59,883 bases of DNA from an uncultured Alcaligenaceae bacterium (GTDB lineage Bacteria > Pseudomonadota > Gammaproteobacteria > Burkholderiales > Burkholderiaceae_B): NCBI GenBank assembly GCA_937952975.1, contig CALFXX010000113.1, forward strand, positions 1-59,883, read 5' to 3'. The notes beneath the pieces were generated by a model that was given only the letters and a program-made list of their open reading frames with translations, was not told the origin of the DNA and ran no database searches. Below are positions 1 to 8,890 of this stretch, piece after piece (positions within the stretch are counted from its first letter, which is position 1; each line of letters starts with the position of its first letter). Made by a program: the position numbers and the translations under genes.

Positions 1-1
1 T

Positions 2-1039
2 GACGAGTTTATTGCAGTGGTTGAAGTTGAACAGCTTCAATTTCTTGATCAATTGAAGGCGGCGTTGTCGCATATCGTAGTCAGCGTGCCGACCACGGTC
101 GAGACCCAAGCGTATTCGCTCAGTTTGAGTGCGGGTGGTACGGTCTACCCTGATCAAGCGAAGACCTTAAACGAATTATTGTTGGCAGCCGATGCTGCAC
201 TTCAGCTGTCAAAAGAGCAAGGTCGAGCACGCCTGACGTGGTTTACAGAAGCGTTAGGCGACCTCGTTTCTCGTAGAAGGTTTCTGGAAGAAAAACTATC
301 TTTGGCCATTACCGCTAATTTGGTAAAGCCTTTTTATCAACCTGAAGTCGATATGCGCACCGGAAAAATCATTGGTTTCGAGGCGCTTGCCCGCTGGGAT
401 GATGATGTCTTTGGTGTCGTGTCGCCAGCAGAGTTCATCTTAATTGCAGAAGAGGGCCGCTTAATCGAGCGACTCAGTGGCTCGTTGTTGTCGCAAGTAC
501 TGAGTGATTTGCCGACGATCATTAAGAAATTTCCTGGCACAAAGGTCGCTTTTAACGCTTCACCGCATTTGTTTCGTGACCGAACACTGCTTGGTTTGCT
601 GACAAAAGATTTGCATGAGCGGCCTGAAATTTTAGAAGGTCTTGAAATCGAAGTAACCGAGAGCCACGCGGCAGACTCGGCTGCAGAAATCTTTGGGCAA
701 CTCAAGTCGATTCGTACTCTTGGTGTCGAAGTCGCGATCGATGATTTTGGGACAGGCTACTCGTCGTTTGCACGACTCGCCAATATGCCGATTAATCGTT
801 TGAAAATCGATTCTGGTTTTATCTCGGCATTACACGACACCACGCAAAAGAAGATCATCATTGCAATTATCAATTTGGCTAAGACACTCGACCTTGAGGT
901 GACTGCAGAGGGTGTTGAAAACACCGAGCAACAAGAGGCACTGATCGTGGCGGGTTGTCATCGTGCGCAAGGCTGGCTGTACTCAAAGGCCTTGCCTTTA
1001 CCTGACTTGCTAAAACTTGAACCTCACCTTCGAGCATAG
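2..1039 (+). CDS. GGDEF-EAL domain protein, 5' end missing
   Basis: The reading frame is already open at base 2. The first residues, DEFIAVVEVE, are the end of a GGDEF signature, so the window starts inside the diguanylate cyclase-like domain and the true start lies upstream. The GGDEF remainder runs to about base 240. An EAL phosphodiesterase domain follows, with the EAL motif in GFEALARW, the acidic motif EVTES, DDFGTGYSS, LKID and AEGVE all visible, so c-di-GMP hydrolysis is plausible. Whether the GGDEF half is active cannot be judged because its substrate-binding part is outside the window. The next gene starts 6 bases after this stop, and the third gene of the group is another c-di-GMP protein, so the three probably form one signalling operon. 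Confidence 0.9.
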   Translation, partial: DEFIAVVEVEQLQFLDQLKAALSHIVVSVPTTVETQAYSLSLSAGGTVYPDQAKTLNELLLAADAALQLSKEQGRARLTWFTEALGDLVSRRRFLEEKLSLAITANLVKPFYQPEVDMRTGKIIGFEALARWDDDVFGVVSPAEFILIAEEGRLIERLSGSLLSQVLSDLPTIIKKFPGTKVAFNASPHLFRDRTLLGLLTKDLHERPEILEGLEIEVTESHAADSAAEIFGQLKSIRTLGVEVAIDDFGTGYSSFARLANMPINRLKIDSGFISALHDTTQKKIIIAIINLAKTLDLEVTAEGVENTEQQEALIVAGCHRAQGWLYSKALPLPDLLKLEPHLRA

Positions 1040-1045
1040 CAGAGC

Positions 1046-3100
1046 TTGAGCTACATAGATTACCTCGTAGATGCTGGTCGCAAGCTGCTTTTGCAATTTA
1101 AATTGCGTAGGTATTCAAGAAGATTGTCGATTTGGGTCATGGTGCTCGTGGCAGCGGCTTTTATCGTCTCAAGTGCGTTTATTAGTGCGACCAATCGACA
1201 TGCAACAGCAATTCGGCAGTGGTCTGAACAGCTAGCGAGTTTAAATTCAATTTTGGCTGAGCAAGCAACGCAGTCGTTATTATCGGCTGAAGTGGTGCTT
1301 GAGGTGTTGTCTCAGGATATTGCTCAACTGTCGCTGAAGTCAGGTGGATCGACTGACAACAACATTGTCGATTCGACACTGCAGAAAATGCTGCTCGACA
1401 GAGTGCGAACCAATCGGTTCGTTGAGAGCATCAGCGTGGTGTTTCCTGGCGGACAGGTCGTCAACTCAGCAGAGGGATCAGAACCGCCTTTCGCCGTAGA
1501 CCTCAATAAAGGCGGGCTGACCCAAGTATTTCCAAGATCATCAAGTGCAGTCTATGTCGGGCCTCCTCGTTTTGACGTCGCGCAAAAAAGGTGGCTGTTT
1601 GATTTGTTGCGCGAAGTGACAAACTCGGATGGGTCGCTAATAGCGTGGCTGCGTGTTGAGGTACCACTGCAAACGTTTTCTGAGATGTATGCAAAGGTGA
1701 TCGAACATTTAGGTGCCGGTGCGTCGGTGAGTTTGTATCGCTCTGATTACACCCTGATGGTGCGCTGGCCATATGTCGATTCGCTGATTGGGGTACAAGA
1801 GGTGGCTGGCGCTACTCAAACCATTCTCGGTGCACAACAGCTTGCGCATGGTGTGTTGGTAACTGAAGCAAAGGCCGTATCGGTGCTTGGTAGTCGGGCG
1901 GCACAGATGGTTGCTTCAAGACCCGTTGAACAGTTTCCGTTAATGATTACCACCGTCATCGATCGAAGTATCTTTTTAAAAGAATGGGATGAGGTTGCTA
2001 GTGCGATCGTTTGGCGTGCGAGTCTTGCGCTAATTCTTCTCGCTTTGGGTGCCTTGTGGTTATTGCGCTCCGATACACGATTGCAGCTTGAGCTCAGAGA
2101 TCGTCTCGTTGCGCAAGAAGCCTTACGTCGGGCGCACGAGGAGCTTGAATCTCGGGTCTTAGAGCGCACTCGCGCGTTGCGTCTTGAGGTCGCAGAGCGG
2201 CGAAGAGTTGAACGTGAGTTGGTGAGCGCCAATGCCATGACTTACGCAATTTCACATCGCGCTGGTATGGCTGAAGTGGCAAATAGCGTGTTGCACAATG
2301 TTGGCAACGTGCTAAACAGCGCCAATGTGTCGACTTTGGTTTTGTACGAGCAGCAGAAAACGACGTCTCTGAAAGATTTTCCGCTTGCGGTCCGCTTAAT
2401 GACTGCGCATCGAAAGGATCTCGCGCGGTACTTCGAACAAGATCCGCAGGGGCGCCAACTTCCTGAGTATTTAAGTCTTCTTGCTGAGGTTTGGGAGGTT
2501 GAGTACGCCAGTGTCATTAAAGAACTCGAGCAGCTGATGCTTAGCATGCAGCATCTCAAAGAAATTGTCGCTCGCCAACAGTCACTCAGTGGACAAGGTG
2601 GTCTGAAAGTTCGTATGAATTTGAAGGAAGTGTTGCATGACGCAATATCACTTTTAGCGGTACAGTTAACAGAAGCCGAGATTGAGGTGACCTGTCAGGT
2701 TAGCGACGCAGTGTGGTGGCATGGTGACCGTATTAAATTGACTCAAATCATCTTGAATATTGTGATGAATGGACAGCAGGCAATTATGGCTTCGGTTGAA
2801 AGAAATATACGTAAATTGCAGATTCAAGTGAGTCAAAGTAATGATCACACGTTGCGCATTGATTTCATTGATAACGGTATCGGTATGACAGAGGCAACCC
2901 TGAGCGGTCTCTTTTCGTATGGATTTACGACCAAAGAGAACGGCCATGGCCTTGGCCTGCACGCCAGTGCCGTAGCGGCGCAAGAGATGGGCGGAACACT
3001 GACAGCCAAGAGCGATGGTATGTATTTAGGTTCAACCTTTAGTTTGACCCTGCCGATTGATCGAACTTTACTGCAGCCAGAACAGGTTGATGTGTCATGA
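1046..3100 (+). CDS. Membrane sensor histidine kinase with a variant H-box
   Basis: A 684-residue membrane sensor kinase. A transmembrane segment at about residues 30-48 and another at about 322-342 enclose a ~270-residue extracytoplasmic sensor region. A coiled coil at about 345-395 leads into the kinase core. The phosphoacceptor region does not have the usual HE-P box; it reads GMAEVANSVLHNVGN, a variant found in some kinase families, with the histidine of VLHN as the likely site. The ATPase domain has an N box (ILNIVMNGQQAI), DNGIGM and a GHGLGLH lid. The start is TTG at 1046, six bases after the previous stop, with no strong ribosome site; an ATG at 1138 would cut into the first membrane segment. 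The stop overlaps the ATG of the response regulator, which is therefore its probable partner. Confidence 0.85.
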   Translation: MSYIDYLVDAGRKLLLQFKLRRYSRRLSIWVMVLVAAAFIVSSAFISATNRHATAIRQWSEQLASLNSILAEQATQSLLSAEVVLEVLSQDIAQLSLKSGGSTDNNIVDSTLQKMLLDRVRTNRFVESISVVFPGGQVVNSAEGSEPPFAVDLNKGGLTQVFPRSSSAVYVGPPRFDVAQKRWLFDLLREVTNSDGSLIAWLRVEVPLQTFSEMYAKVIEHLGAGASVSLYRSDYTLMVRWPYVDSLIGVQEVAGATQTILGAQQLAHGVLVTEAKAVSVLGSRAAQMVASRPVEQFPLMITTVIDRSIFLKEWDEVASAIVWRASLALILLALGALWLLRSDTRLQLELRDRLVAQEALRRAHEELESRVLERTRALRLEVAERRRVERELVSANAMTYAISHRAGMAEVANSVLHNVGNVLNSANVSTLVLYEQQKTTSLKDFPLAVRLMTAHRKDLARYFEQDPQGRQLPEYLSLLAEVWEVEYASVIKELEQLMLSMQHLKEIVARQQSLSGQGGLKVRMNLKEVLHDAISLLAVQLTEAEIEVTCQVSDAVWWHGDRIKLTQIILNIVMNGQQAIMASVERNIRKLQIQVSQSNDHTLRIDFIDNGIGMTEATLSGLFSYGFTTKENGHGLGLHASAVAAQEMGGTLTAKSDGMYLGSTFSLTLPIDRTLLQPEQVDVS

Positions 3101-5331
3101 TCTTGCAAACAAATCTTCCAAGACGGATTTTAGTTGTTGATGACAACGTTGCGATTGGCGAAGACTTTTTAAAAGTGCTGGCTGTGCGTTCTGTTAAGAG
3201 CGTTCAACTGAAAGATATGGCAGCGGACTTGTTCGGCCGAGAGCCGCCAGCAAAGTTTCCAGAGATCGAATATCGCATTGATGTTGCGACAAGCGGCCAA
3301 GATGGTCTTGAGTGTGTGCGCAAAGCAAATGAAACGAACGACCCTTATGCCTTGGTGTTTGTGGATATGCGCATGCCCAATGGCTGGAACGGAATCGAAA
3401 CGATTCAGCGCATGTGGCAACTAGATCCTCTGTTACATATTGTTTTGTGTACGGCCTTTTCAGATTTTTCGTGGGCTGAAATTCGTGAACAACTTGAAAA
3501 TAGTGATCGTTTTTTGATTCTTAAAAAGCCCTTCGATAATATAGAAGTTCAGCAAATTGCCGATTCATTAACGAGCAAGGCCTTATCTGAACGTTCGTTG
3601 CGCGAGACCGATCGCCAATTACGTGAGCGCATTGAGCAACTGCGTTTGCTCGAGGCGACGGTGACCTATGTCAACGACGGAGTATGGGTCACAGACGTAG
3701 ATCTGATTAATGGGCCTAACGTGATCTTCGCCAACGACGCTCTGACTAAAATGTCGGGTGTAAGCCGAGAACAACTGCTTGGCCGCCGCCCGCCGCTGCT
3801 GAAAGCGGGGCACATTGACTCTTTGGATTTTTCGCTTGTTATGGCTGCTTTTAATGACCGAAAGCCGTTGAATATTGAGCTGTTGACCTATAGCAATCCG
3901 AAGCAGCCGAGCTGGGTTGCCTTAGATGTCGTACCGCTTTTTAATGACAGTGCCGTTTGTACGAATTTCGTTGGTGTACAGCGCGATATTTCCCTGCAAA
4001 AGCAAGCGGCACAGAGAATTGAGCAGCTCGCTTTTACAGACGCGCTGACGGGTTTAGCGAATCGTCGTATGTTGACTGAGCGCTTGGGCGAGGCGTTGGA
4101 ATCTTGTTTAGACGAGCACAACTATGGCGCTTTGATTTACCTGGATCTAGATAATTTTAAAAATGTGAATGATGCATTTGGTCATCAGCAGGGTGATCAA
4201 TTTTTGATAGAAGTGAGCCAGCGCTTGTTAAGTTGTGTAAGAGCCGATGAAACAGTTGCTCGGATTGGCGGTGATGAGTTTGTCGTGTTGCTTAGAAACC
4301 TCGGCGCTGATCAGACCTTGTCTGGTGCAAGGGCGCTCGCAGCGGTGCAGCGCGTGTTAGGTTTGCTCTCTAGTCCGATTGTGTTGCAAGGAACTGCGCA
4401 CGATTCTTCAGCTAGTGCTGGAGTGATTTTAATCGGTGATCGGCAGGCCACCGCAGACGGTTTGTTGCAAAATGCCGATATGGCGATGTATCAGGCTAAG
4501 GCGCAGGGTAAAGATACTTATCGTTTCTTTGATTCGCAGATGCAGGCAAGCCTCGATGAGCGGCTGCACATGGCAAATGAGCTCAGACAATCTATTCAAG
4601 GCAAGCAACTCAACTTACACTTTCAGCCGCAAATTGATTCGAACCTTAAAGTCAGCGGCGCTGAAGCGTTGCTACGCTGGAAAAACCCCACCTACGGAAA
4701 TATTTCGCCTGGCCTTTTTGTGCCGCTTGCTGAAAAAATCGGCTTTATCAAACAACTTGGCGGCTGGGTCTTAGAGCAATCTTGTATTGAATTGGCTCGA
4801 TGGTCTCAACTCGAACACATGCGTGAACTGAAGTTGGCGGTCAATATTAGTCCGATGCAGTTTCAACAACCTGACTTCACCCAAGCGGTATTGAGCGCGT
4901 TAAAAGCGAGCGGTGCTCCGCCTGAGCGGCTGAAGCTTGAGCTCACTGAAAGTATGTTGGTCAATGACCTGGTTGATGTGAATCGTAAGATCGCGTCGCT
5001 TAAAGATCTTGGTATCGCTGTGTCGCTCGATGACTTCGGTACCGGCTATTCGTCGCTAAACTATCTCAAACGCCTATCACTTGACCAGCTCAAAATTGAT
5101 CAGTCTTTCGTAAGAGATATGCTGACCGATGCTCATGGTGCGGCGATTGCACGGACCATCGTGACGCTCGGGCATTCACTCGGGCTTGAGGTGATTGCTG
5201 AAGGCGTTGAAACCTTAGGGCAGCAAGAGTTTTTGCAAGACATTGGATGCTTGGCGTTTCAGGGTTATTTATACAGCCGTCCAATTCCAGCTCACGACTT
5301 CGAGAGTTTTGCCCGGATGCACATGCATTAG
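3097..5331 (+). CDS. Response regulator REC-PAS-GGDEF-EAL
   Basis: A 744-residue regulator that couples phosphorylation to c-di-GMP turnover. A receiver domain covers about residues 8-150 (acid pair in VVDDN, phospho-acceptor aspartate in FVDMRMP, lysine in LKKPFD). A PAS domain lies at about 180-295 (DGVWVTDVD, FVGVQRDIS). The GGDEF domain, at about 300-465, has an intact GGDEF in RIGGDEFVVLL. The inhibitory I-site position reads RADE instead of RxxD, so product inhibition may be weak. The EAL domain, at about 480-735, carries AEALLRW, ELTES, DDFGTGYSS, LKIDQSF and AEGVE. Both catalytic domains therefore look competent. The ATG overlaps the kinase stop by 4 bases. The net direction of activity cannot be predicted from sequence. 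Confidence 0.92.
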   Translation: MILQTNLPRRILVVDDNVAIGEDFLKVLAVRSVKSVQLKDMAADLFGREPPAKFPEIEYRIDVATSGQDGLECVRKANETNDPYALVFVDMRMPNGWNGIETIQRMWQLDPLLHIVLCTAFSDFSWAEIREQLENSDRFLILKKPFDNIEVQQIADSLTSKALSERSLRETDRQLRERIEQLRLLEATVTYVNDGVWVTDVDLINGPNVIFANDALTKMSGVSREQLLGRRPPLLKAGHIDSLDFSLVMAAFNDRKPLNIELLTYSNPKQPSWVALDVVPLFNDSAVCTNFVGVQRDISLQKQAAQRIEQLAFTDALTGLANRRMLTERLGEALESCLDEHNYGALIYLDLDNFKNVNDAFGHQQGDQFLIEVSQRLLSCVRADETVARIGGDEFVVLLRNLGADQTLSGARALAAVQRVLGLLSSPIVLQGTAHDSSASAGVILIGDRQATADGLLQNADMAMYQAKAQGKDTYRFFDSQMQASLDERLHMANELRQSIQGKQLNLHFQPQIDSNLKVSGAEALLRWKNPTYGNISPGLFVPLAEKIGFIKQLGGWVLEQSCIELARWSQLEHMRELKLAVNISPMQFQQPDFTQAVLSALKASGAPPERLKLELTESMLVNDLVDVNRKIASLKDLGIAVSLDDFGTGYSSLNYLKRLSLDQLKIDQSFVRDMLTDAHGAAIARTIVTLGHSLGLEVIAEGVETLGQQEFLQDIGCLAFQGYLYSRPIPAHDFESFARMHMH

Positions 5332-5428
5332 TCGTGCGAGGTCATGGTCGTTTTGGATGGCGAACAGGTGTTGTAGATCGATAGCCCTATTAGTTGCATG
5401 GGTATTGACTTAAACGCTTAAAACCATG

Positions 5429-5457
5429 CTGACTGGATTGATGCGCTCAGGTATAGT
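5429..5457 (+). promoter_or_regulatory. Possible sigma-70 promoter before the first iorAB pair
   Basis: CTGACT (5429-5434) and TATAGT (5452-5457) are separated by 17 bases, matching 4/6 and 5/6 of the -35 and -10 consensus. The site lies 34 bases before the start at 5492, in the only gap between the c-di-GMP genes and the molybdenum enzyme genes. It was found by eye, without scoring the background. Confidence 0.4.
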
Positions 5458-5491
5458 CATTTTTAATTCTTCCTGACTTGAGGCGCTTCGC

Positions 5492-5989
5492 ATGGAACTC
5501 AAAGTAAACGGTACCGTTCACAATATCGATGTTGAACCAGATATGCCTTTGTTGTGGGCGTTGCGTGAAGTAATCGGCCTGACGGGCACCAAATATGGCT
5601 GTGGTGTGGCTCAGTGCGGCGCCTGTTCGGTGCAGCTAAACGGCGAACTCGTGCGCTCGTGCTCGATACCTGTAGCCAGTGCTGCTGGGCAAGAGGTCAC
5701 CACCGTCGAGGGCCTCTCTAAGGACGCGAGCCATGCAGTACAAAAGGCTTGGGTTGCGCTTGATATCCCCCAATGCGGCTATTGCCAGTCGGGTCAGGTG
5801 ATGGCTGCGGTTGCGTTGCTTAAACGCGTGCCCAAGCCTACCGATGCAGACATTGATGCTGCGATGACCAATATCTGCCGCTGCGGAACCTATCAGCGTA
5901 TCCGTGACGGTATTCATGTGGCGGCTGGGCAAAAGCAATTAGCCGAGGTCTTAAAAGATTACGCCACCGCTGGCGTCGCCAAAGCATAA
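5492..5989 (+). CDS. iorA: 2Fe-2S subunit of an isoquinoline 1-oxidoreductase-like enzyme (pair 1)
   Basis: Small electron-transfer subunit (165 residues) of a xanthine-oxidase-family molybdenum hydroxylase. Eight cysteines bind two [2Fe-2S] clusters: C37, C42, C45 and C57 in the plant-ferredoxin-like N-terminal domain, and C95, C98, C129 and C131 in the helical C-terminal domain (CGYC and CRC motifs). The partner molybdopterin subunit starts 11 bases downstream and carries a Tat signal. This subunit has none, so it would be exported bound to its partner, as is usual for the family. A second, closely similar pair follows at 8428-11080. The family acts on aromatic N-heterocycles or aldehydes; the substrate here is unknown. 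Confidence 0.88.
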   Translation: MELKVNGTVHNIDVEPDMPLLWALREVIGLTGTKYGCGVAQCGACSVQLNGELVRSCSIPVASAAGQEVTTVEGLSKDASHAVQKAWVALDIPQCGYCQSGQVMAAVALLKRVPKPTDADIDAAMTNICRCGTYQRIRDGIHVAAGQKQLAEVLKDYATAGVAKA

Positions 5990-6000
5990 GAAGGCTGAAC

Positions 6001-8247
6001 ATGACAAACTCTATCAGTAAGTCCAAAAGCGTCACACGCAACGTAATGCTCAAGAGCAATGGTTCGTTTAAGCCCGCTCGTCGCCAGTTTTTAATCGCAA
6101 CTAGCGCTGTCGGTGCGGGCCTCGCGCTTGGCTTGATGAACTCGCGTCCTGCTATGGCACAGGCCAGCGCGCCAGCGCTCGCTGCCGATGAAGTGAACGT
6201 GTGGGTTGTGATTAAGCCCGATGACACTGTGGTGATTCGTATTGTTCGCTCTGAAATGGGTCAGGGTACGCGAACGGGTCTTGCCCAGTTGGTCGCCGAA
6301 GAGCTTGACTGTGACTGGAAAAAAGTAACCTATGAGTCACCTTCGGCTGGGCAAAATTTAGCGCGCAAACGTGCGTGGGGTGCGATGGCGACCGGCGGTA
6401 GTCGTGGCATTCGTGATTCGCATGATTACGTGCGTCGTGGTGGCGCTGCTGCCCGCATGATGCTGTTGCAAGCGGCTGCTGATCAATTCAAAGTGCCTGT
6501 CTCAGAGCTAACGGTCAGCAATGGGGTGATTACGCACGCCAGCACAAATCGTTCTGTGAGCTATGGCAAAGTCGCTGATGCGGCAGCCAAGCTGACGCCG
6601 CCAGAAGCAAAGTCGATCGTTTTGAAAAAGCCCAAAGATTGGAAGATCGCGGGCACGGCAGTGCCTCGGCTTGATACCGCCGACAAAGTCAACGGCGCTA
6701 AGGTCTTCAGCATTGATTTGCGTCTGCCCGGAATGTTGTGCGCTGCAGTCAAGAGCTGCCCAGTATTTGGCGGAAAATTAGTCAGTTTTGACGAAGCAAA
6801 AGTCAAGGCCATGCGCGGCGTTAAGGGCGTGGTTAAAGTTAATGATTCAACTGTAGCCGTCGTTGCAGATACGTGGTGGCGTGCAAAAACAGCATTAGAA
6901 AATTTACCAATCGATTGGGATCTGGGTGCCAATGCCAAGGTCTCAAGCACCACAATCGCAGCCGCCTTAAAAGAGGGTTTGGGCGCTGAGGGCGATTACT
7001 GGCAGCGTAAAGAGGGCGATGCGCTTGCCGCGATTAAGGGTTCGGCAAAAACCGTCGAAGCTGTGTACAGCAGTCAGTTCGTGGCTCACGCCACAATGGA
7101 GCCCATGAATTGCGTGGTGCAGATTAGTGGTGATCGTGCTTACGCCTGGGTGCCCACACAAAACGCCGAAGCGTCGATTGCGGCGCTCTCTGAGGCGTCA
7201 GGTTTGCCGCTGGCAAACTGCGACATCAAGACGATGGACTTGGGCGGTGGCTTAGGACGACGTGGTGGCACGCAAGATTTCATGCACCACGCTGTTGCAA
7301 TTGCCAAGCTTTATCCTAATGTTCCGATCAAGATGGTCTGGAGTCGCGAAGAAGATATGACGCACGACTTCTATCGACCCATTTCGATGGCAAAAATGTC
7401 TGCAGGCCTTGATGATAAGGGTAACGTCACAGGGTTTCATATTCGGGTGTCGGGTCAGTCGATCAACGCATACTTGAGCCCATCGGCCATTAAAAATAAT
7501 AAAGATGTTCGGCAACTTCAAGGGTATTACGAAGAGCCGGGCGATGCGCAACTGGGCTATACCTTCCCCTCGCTGTTAACTGAATACGTGATGCGCAACA
7601 GCCATGTGCCGGTTGGCCCATGGCGTGGTGTCAATACCAATCAAAATGGTATTTACATGGAGTGCTTCATTGAAGAGTGCGCGCGTGCAGCAGGTCGCGA
7701 CTCTTTAGCGTTTCGTCGCGACTTGATGAAAAATCATCCTAAACACCTCGCCGTTTTAGGCGCGGTTGCCCAAAAGGGCGATTGGGGTAAAGCGCTGCCT
7801 GCGGGTCAGCATCGCGGCATTGCTCAGTTTATGGGTTACGGGAGCTACTCGGCGGCAACCGCTGAAGTATCGGTGTCGGCGAGCGGTCAAGTTAAGGTAC
7901 ATCGGATGGTGTTTGCCCTGAACTCGGGTCACTTTGTGAACCCCTCGCAGGTGAAGGCTCAGATCGAGGGTTCGGTGGTGATGGCGCTGTCTGCCATTTT
8001 TAATGAAGACATCACGATTGAAAATGGGCAAGTCAAAGAAACCAACTACCACTCGTACCCTTTGGCCAAACTTAAAGATACGCCGAAGGTTGAGTGCGTA
8101 TTGGTGCCAAGCCACGATTTCTGGGGCGGGGTAGGCGAGCCGACCATCTGTGTGGTCGGGCCCGCAGTACTCAATGCCATCTTTGCAGCTACGGGTAAAC
8201 CCGCACGGGATTTGCCTTTGCGCAAGCATGGCCTGACGCTCGTTTAA
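6001..8247 (+). CDS. iorB: Molybdopterin-binding subunit of an isoquinoline 1-oxidoreductase-like enzyme (pair 1)
   Basis: The 748-residue catalytic subunit. A twin-arginine signal (ARRQFLIATSAVGAG, about residues 26-45) predicts folded export to the periplasm, where c-type cytochromes are the likely electron acceptors. Family motifs include MGQGTRTGLAQLVAEEL, GGGLGRRG and PWRGVNTNQNG. The C-terminal GVGEPT holds the glutamate expected to act as base next to the molybdenum. The length fits the IorB type, which lacks a FAD subunit. About 35 residues precede the arginine pair; a later start is possible but none is clearly better. A 180-base gap containing a hairpin separates it from pair 2, so the pairs may be partly independent transcription units. 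Confidence 0.88.
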   Translation: MTNSISKSKSVTRNVMLKSNGSFKPARRQFLIATSAVGAGLALGLMNSRPAMAQASAPALAADEVNVWVVIKPDDTVVIRIVRSEMGQGTRTGLAQLVAEELDCDWKKVTYESPSAGQNLARKRAWGAMATGGSRGIRDSHDYVRRGGAAARMMLLQAAADQFKVPVSELTVSNGVITHASTNRSVSYGKVADAAAKLTPPEAKSIVLKKPKDWKIAGTAVPRLDTADKVNGAKVFSIDLRLPGMLCAAVKSCPVFGGKLVSFDEAKVKAMRGVKGVVKVNDSTVAVVADTWWRAKTALENLPIDWDLGANAKVSSTTIAAALKEGLGAEGDYWQRKEGDALAAIKGSAKTVEAVYSSQFVAHATMEPMNCVVQISGDRAYAWVPTQNAEASIAALSEASGLPLANCDIKTMDLGGGLGRRGGTQDFMHHAVAIAKLYPNVPIKMVWSREEDMTHDFYRPISMAKMSAGLDDKGNVTGFHIRVSGQSINAYLSPSAIKNNKDVRQLQGYYEEPGDAQLGYTFPSLLTEYVMRNSHVPVGPWRGVNTNQNGIYMECFIEECARAAGRDSLAFRRDLMKNHPKHLAVLGAVAQKGDWGKALPAGQHRGIAQFMGYGSYSAATAEVSVSASGQVKVHRMVFALNSGHFVNPSQVKAQIEGSVVMALSAIFNEDITIENGQVKETNYHSYPLAKLKDTPKVECVLVPSHDFWGGVGEPTICVVGPAVLNAIFAATGKPARDLPLRKHGLTLV

Positions 8248-8338
8248 CGCGGGCGTTTGACTGGTTGTAGGGTTGTTTCTGATGTTGTCGTTTTTTAGCG
8301 ATAAACTCGGACGTAAAGGTTGGGTTTGCAGAAAAAAT

Positions 8339-8365
8339 GGCTCGGATGCTTAACGTATACGAGCC
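8339..8365 (+). promoter_or_regulatory. Hairpin with a GTATACGA site between the two iorAB pairs
   Basis: GGCTCG (8339-8344) pairs with CGAGCC (8360-8365) around a 15-base loop, followed by a T-rich stretch. It may be a weak terminator after the first pair or a leader element for the second. The right side includes GTATACGA (8355-8362), the same 8 bases found twice in the tandem repeat ahead of the MarR gene (14523-14530 and 14538-14545). This could be a shared operator core. Confidence 0.3.
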
Positions 8366-8427
8366 GGTTTATTTAGCCTATTTGTTTGTTTCATTCATTT
8401 TTTGCTCAATATTTCAGGAGTCTCTCG

Positions 8428-8880
8428 ATGGCGATTCAGTTAACCGTAAACGGCAAAGCGCATAGCGTTGATGTCGATCCCAATACCCCGTTGCTGTGGG
8501 TCATTCGAGAACAAGTTGGCTTGACCGGCACTAAATACGGTTGCGGGATCGCCCAGTGTGGCGCCTGTACGATCATGATGGATGGCGCCGCGATTCGCTC
8601 GTGTGTATTGCCCGTGAGCGCAGCTGTGGGTAAACAAATCCAAACGATTGAAGGCTTGGCTAAAGACGGCAAAATGACCCAGTTGCAGCAGGCCTGGATC
8701 GAGCATCAGGTGCCACAGTGTGGTTTTTGTCAGTCAGGTATGTTGATGGCGGCCACTGATTTGCTGGCAAAAACACCCAAGCCAACTGATGCCGATATCG
8801 ATGCGGCGATCACCAATATTTGTCGTTGCGGCAGCTTTCAAGAAGTTCGCGCCGCGATTCACTCAGTTGCTAAAGCTTAA
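8428..8880 (+). CDS. iorA: 2Fe-2S subunit of an isoquinoline 1-oxidoreductase-like enzyme (pair 2)
   Basis: A 150-residue iron-sulfur subunit, a close paralogue of the one at 5492. Cluster cysteines are C39, C44, C47, C59 and C98, C101, C132, C134. The frame is open back to an ATG at 8386, but I chose the ATG at 8428. It follows AGGAG (8416-8420) by 7 bases, and the domain begins directly with MAIQLTVNGK, matching the start of the paralogue. The catalytic subunit follows 10 bases later. Through that gene this subunit belongs to the transcript that continues into the sox genes. Confidence 0.88.
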   Translation: MAIQLTVNGKAHSVDVDPNTPLLWVIREQVGLTGTKYGCGIAQCGACTIMMDGAAIRSCVLPVSAAVGKQIQTIEGLAKDGKMTQLQQAWIEHQVPQCGFCQSGMLMAATDLLAKTPKPTDADIDAAITNICRCGSFQEVRAAIHSVAKA

Positions 8881-8890
8881 GGGGTCAACT

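Noticed and set aside
5636..5938. Antisense open frames over iorA and many other genes
   Set aside because: They mirror strong coding frames on the other strand, have no family motifs and no ribosome sites.
8386..8427. Upstream ATG of the second iron-sulfur subunit (8386)
   Set aside because: The ATG at 8428 has AGGAG at the right distance and matches the start of the paralogue; the extra residues are not family-like.
8789..8890. Long N-terminal extension of the second IorB subunit
   Set aside because: It would overlap the iron-sulfur gene in another frame and bury the Tat signal; the ATG at 8891 has a ribosome site.
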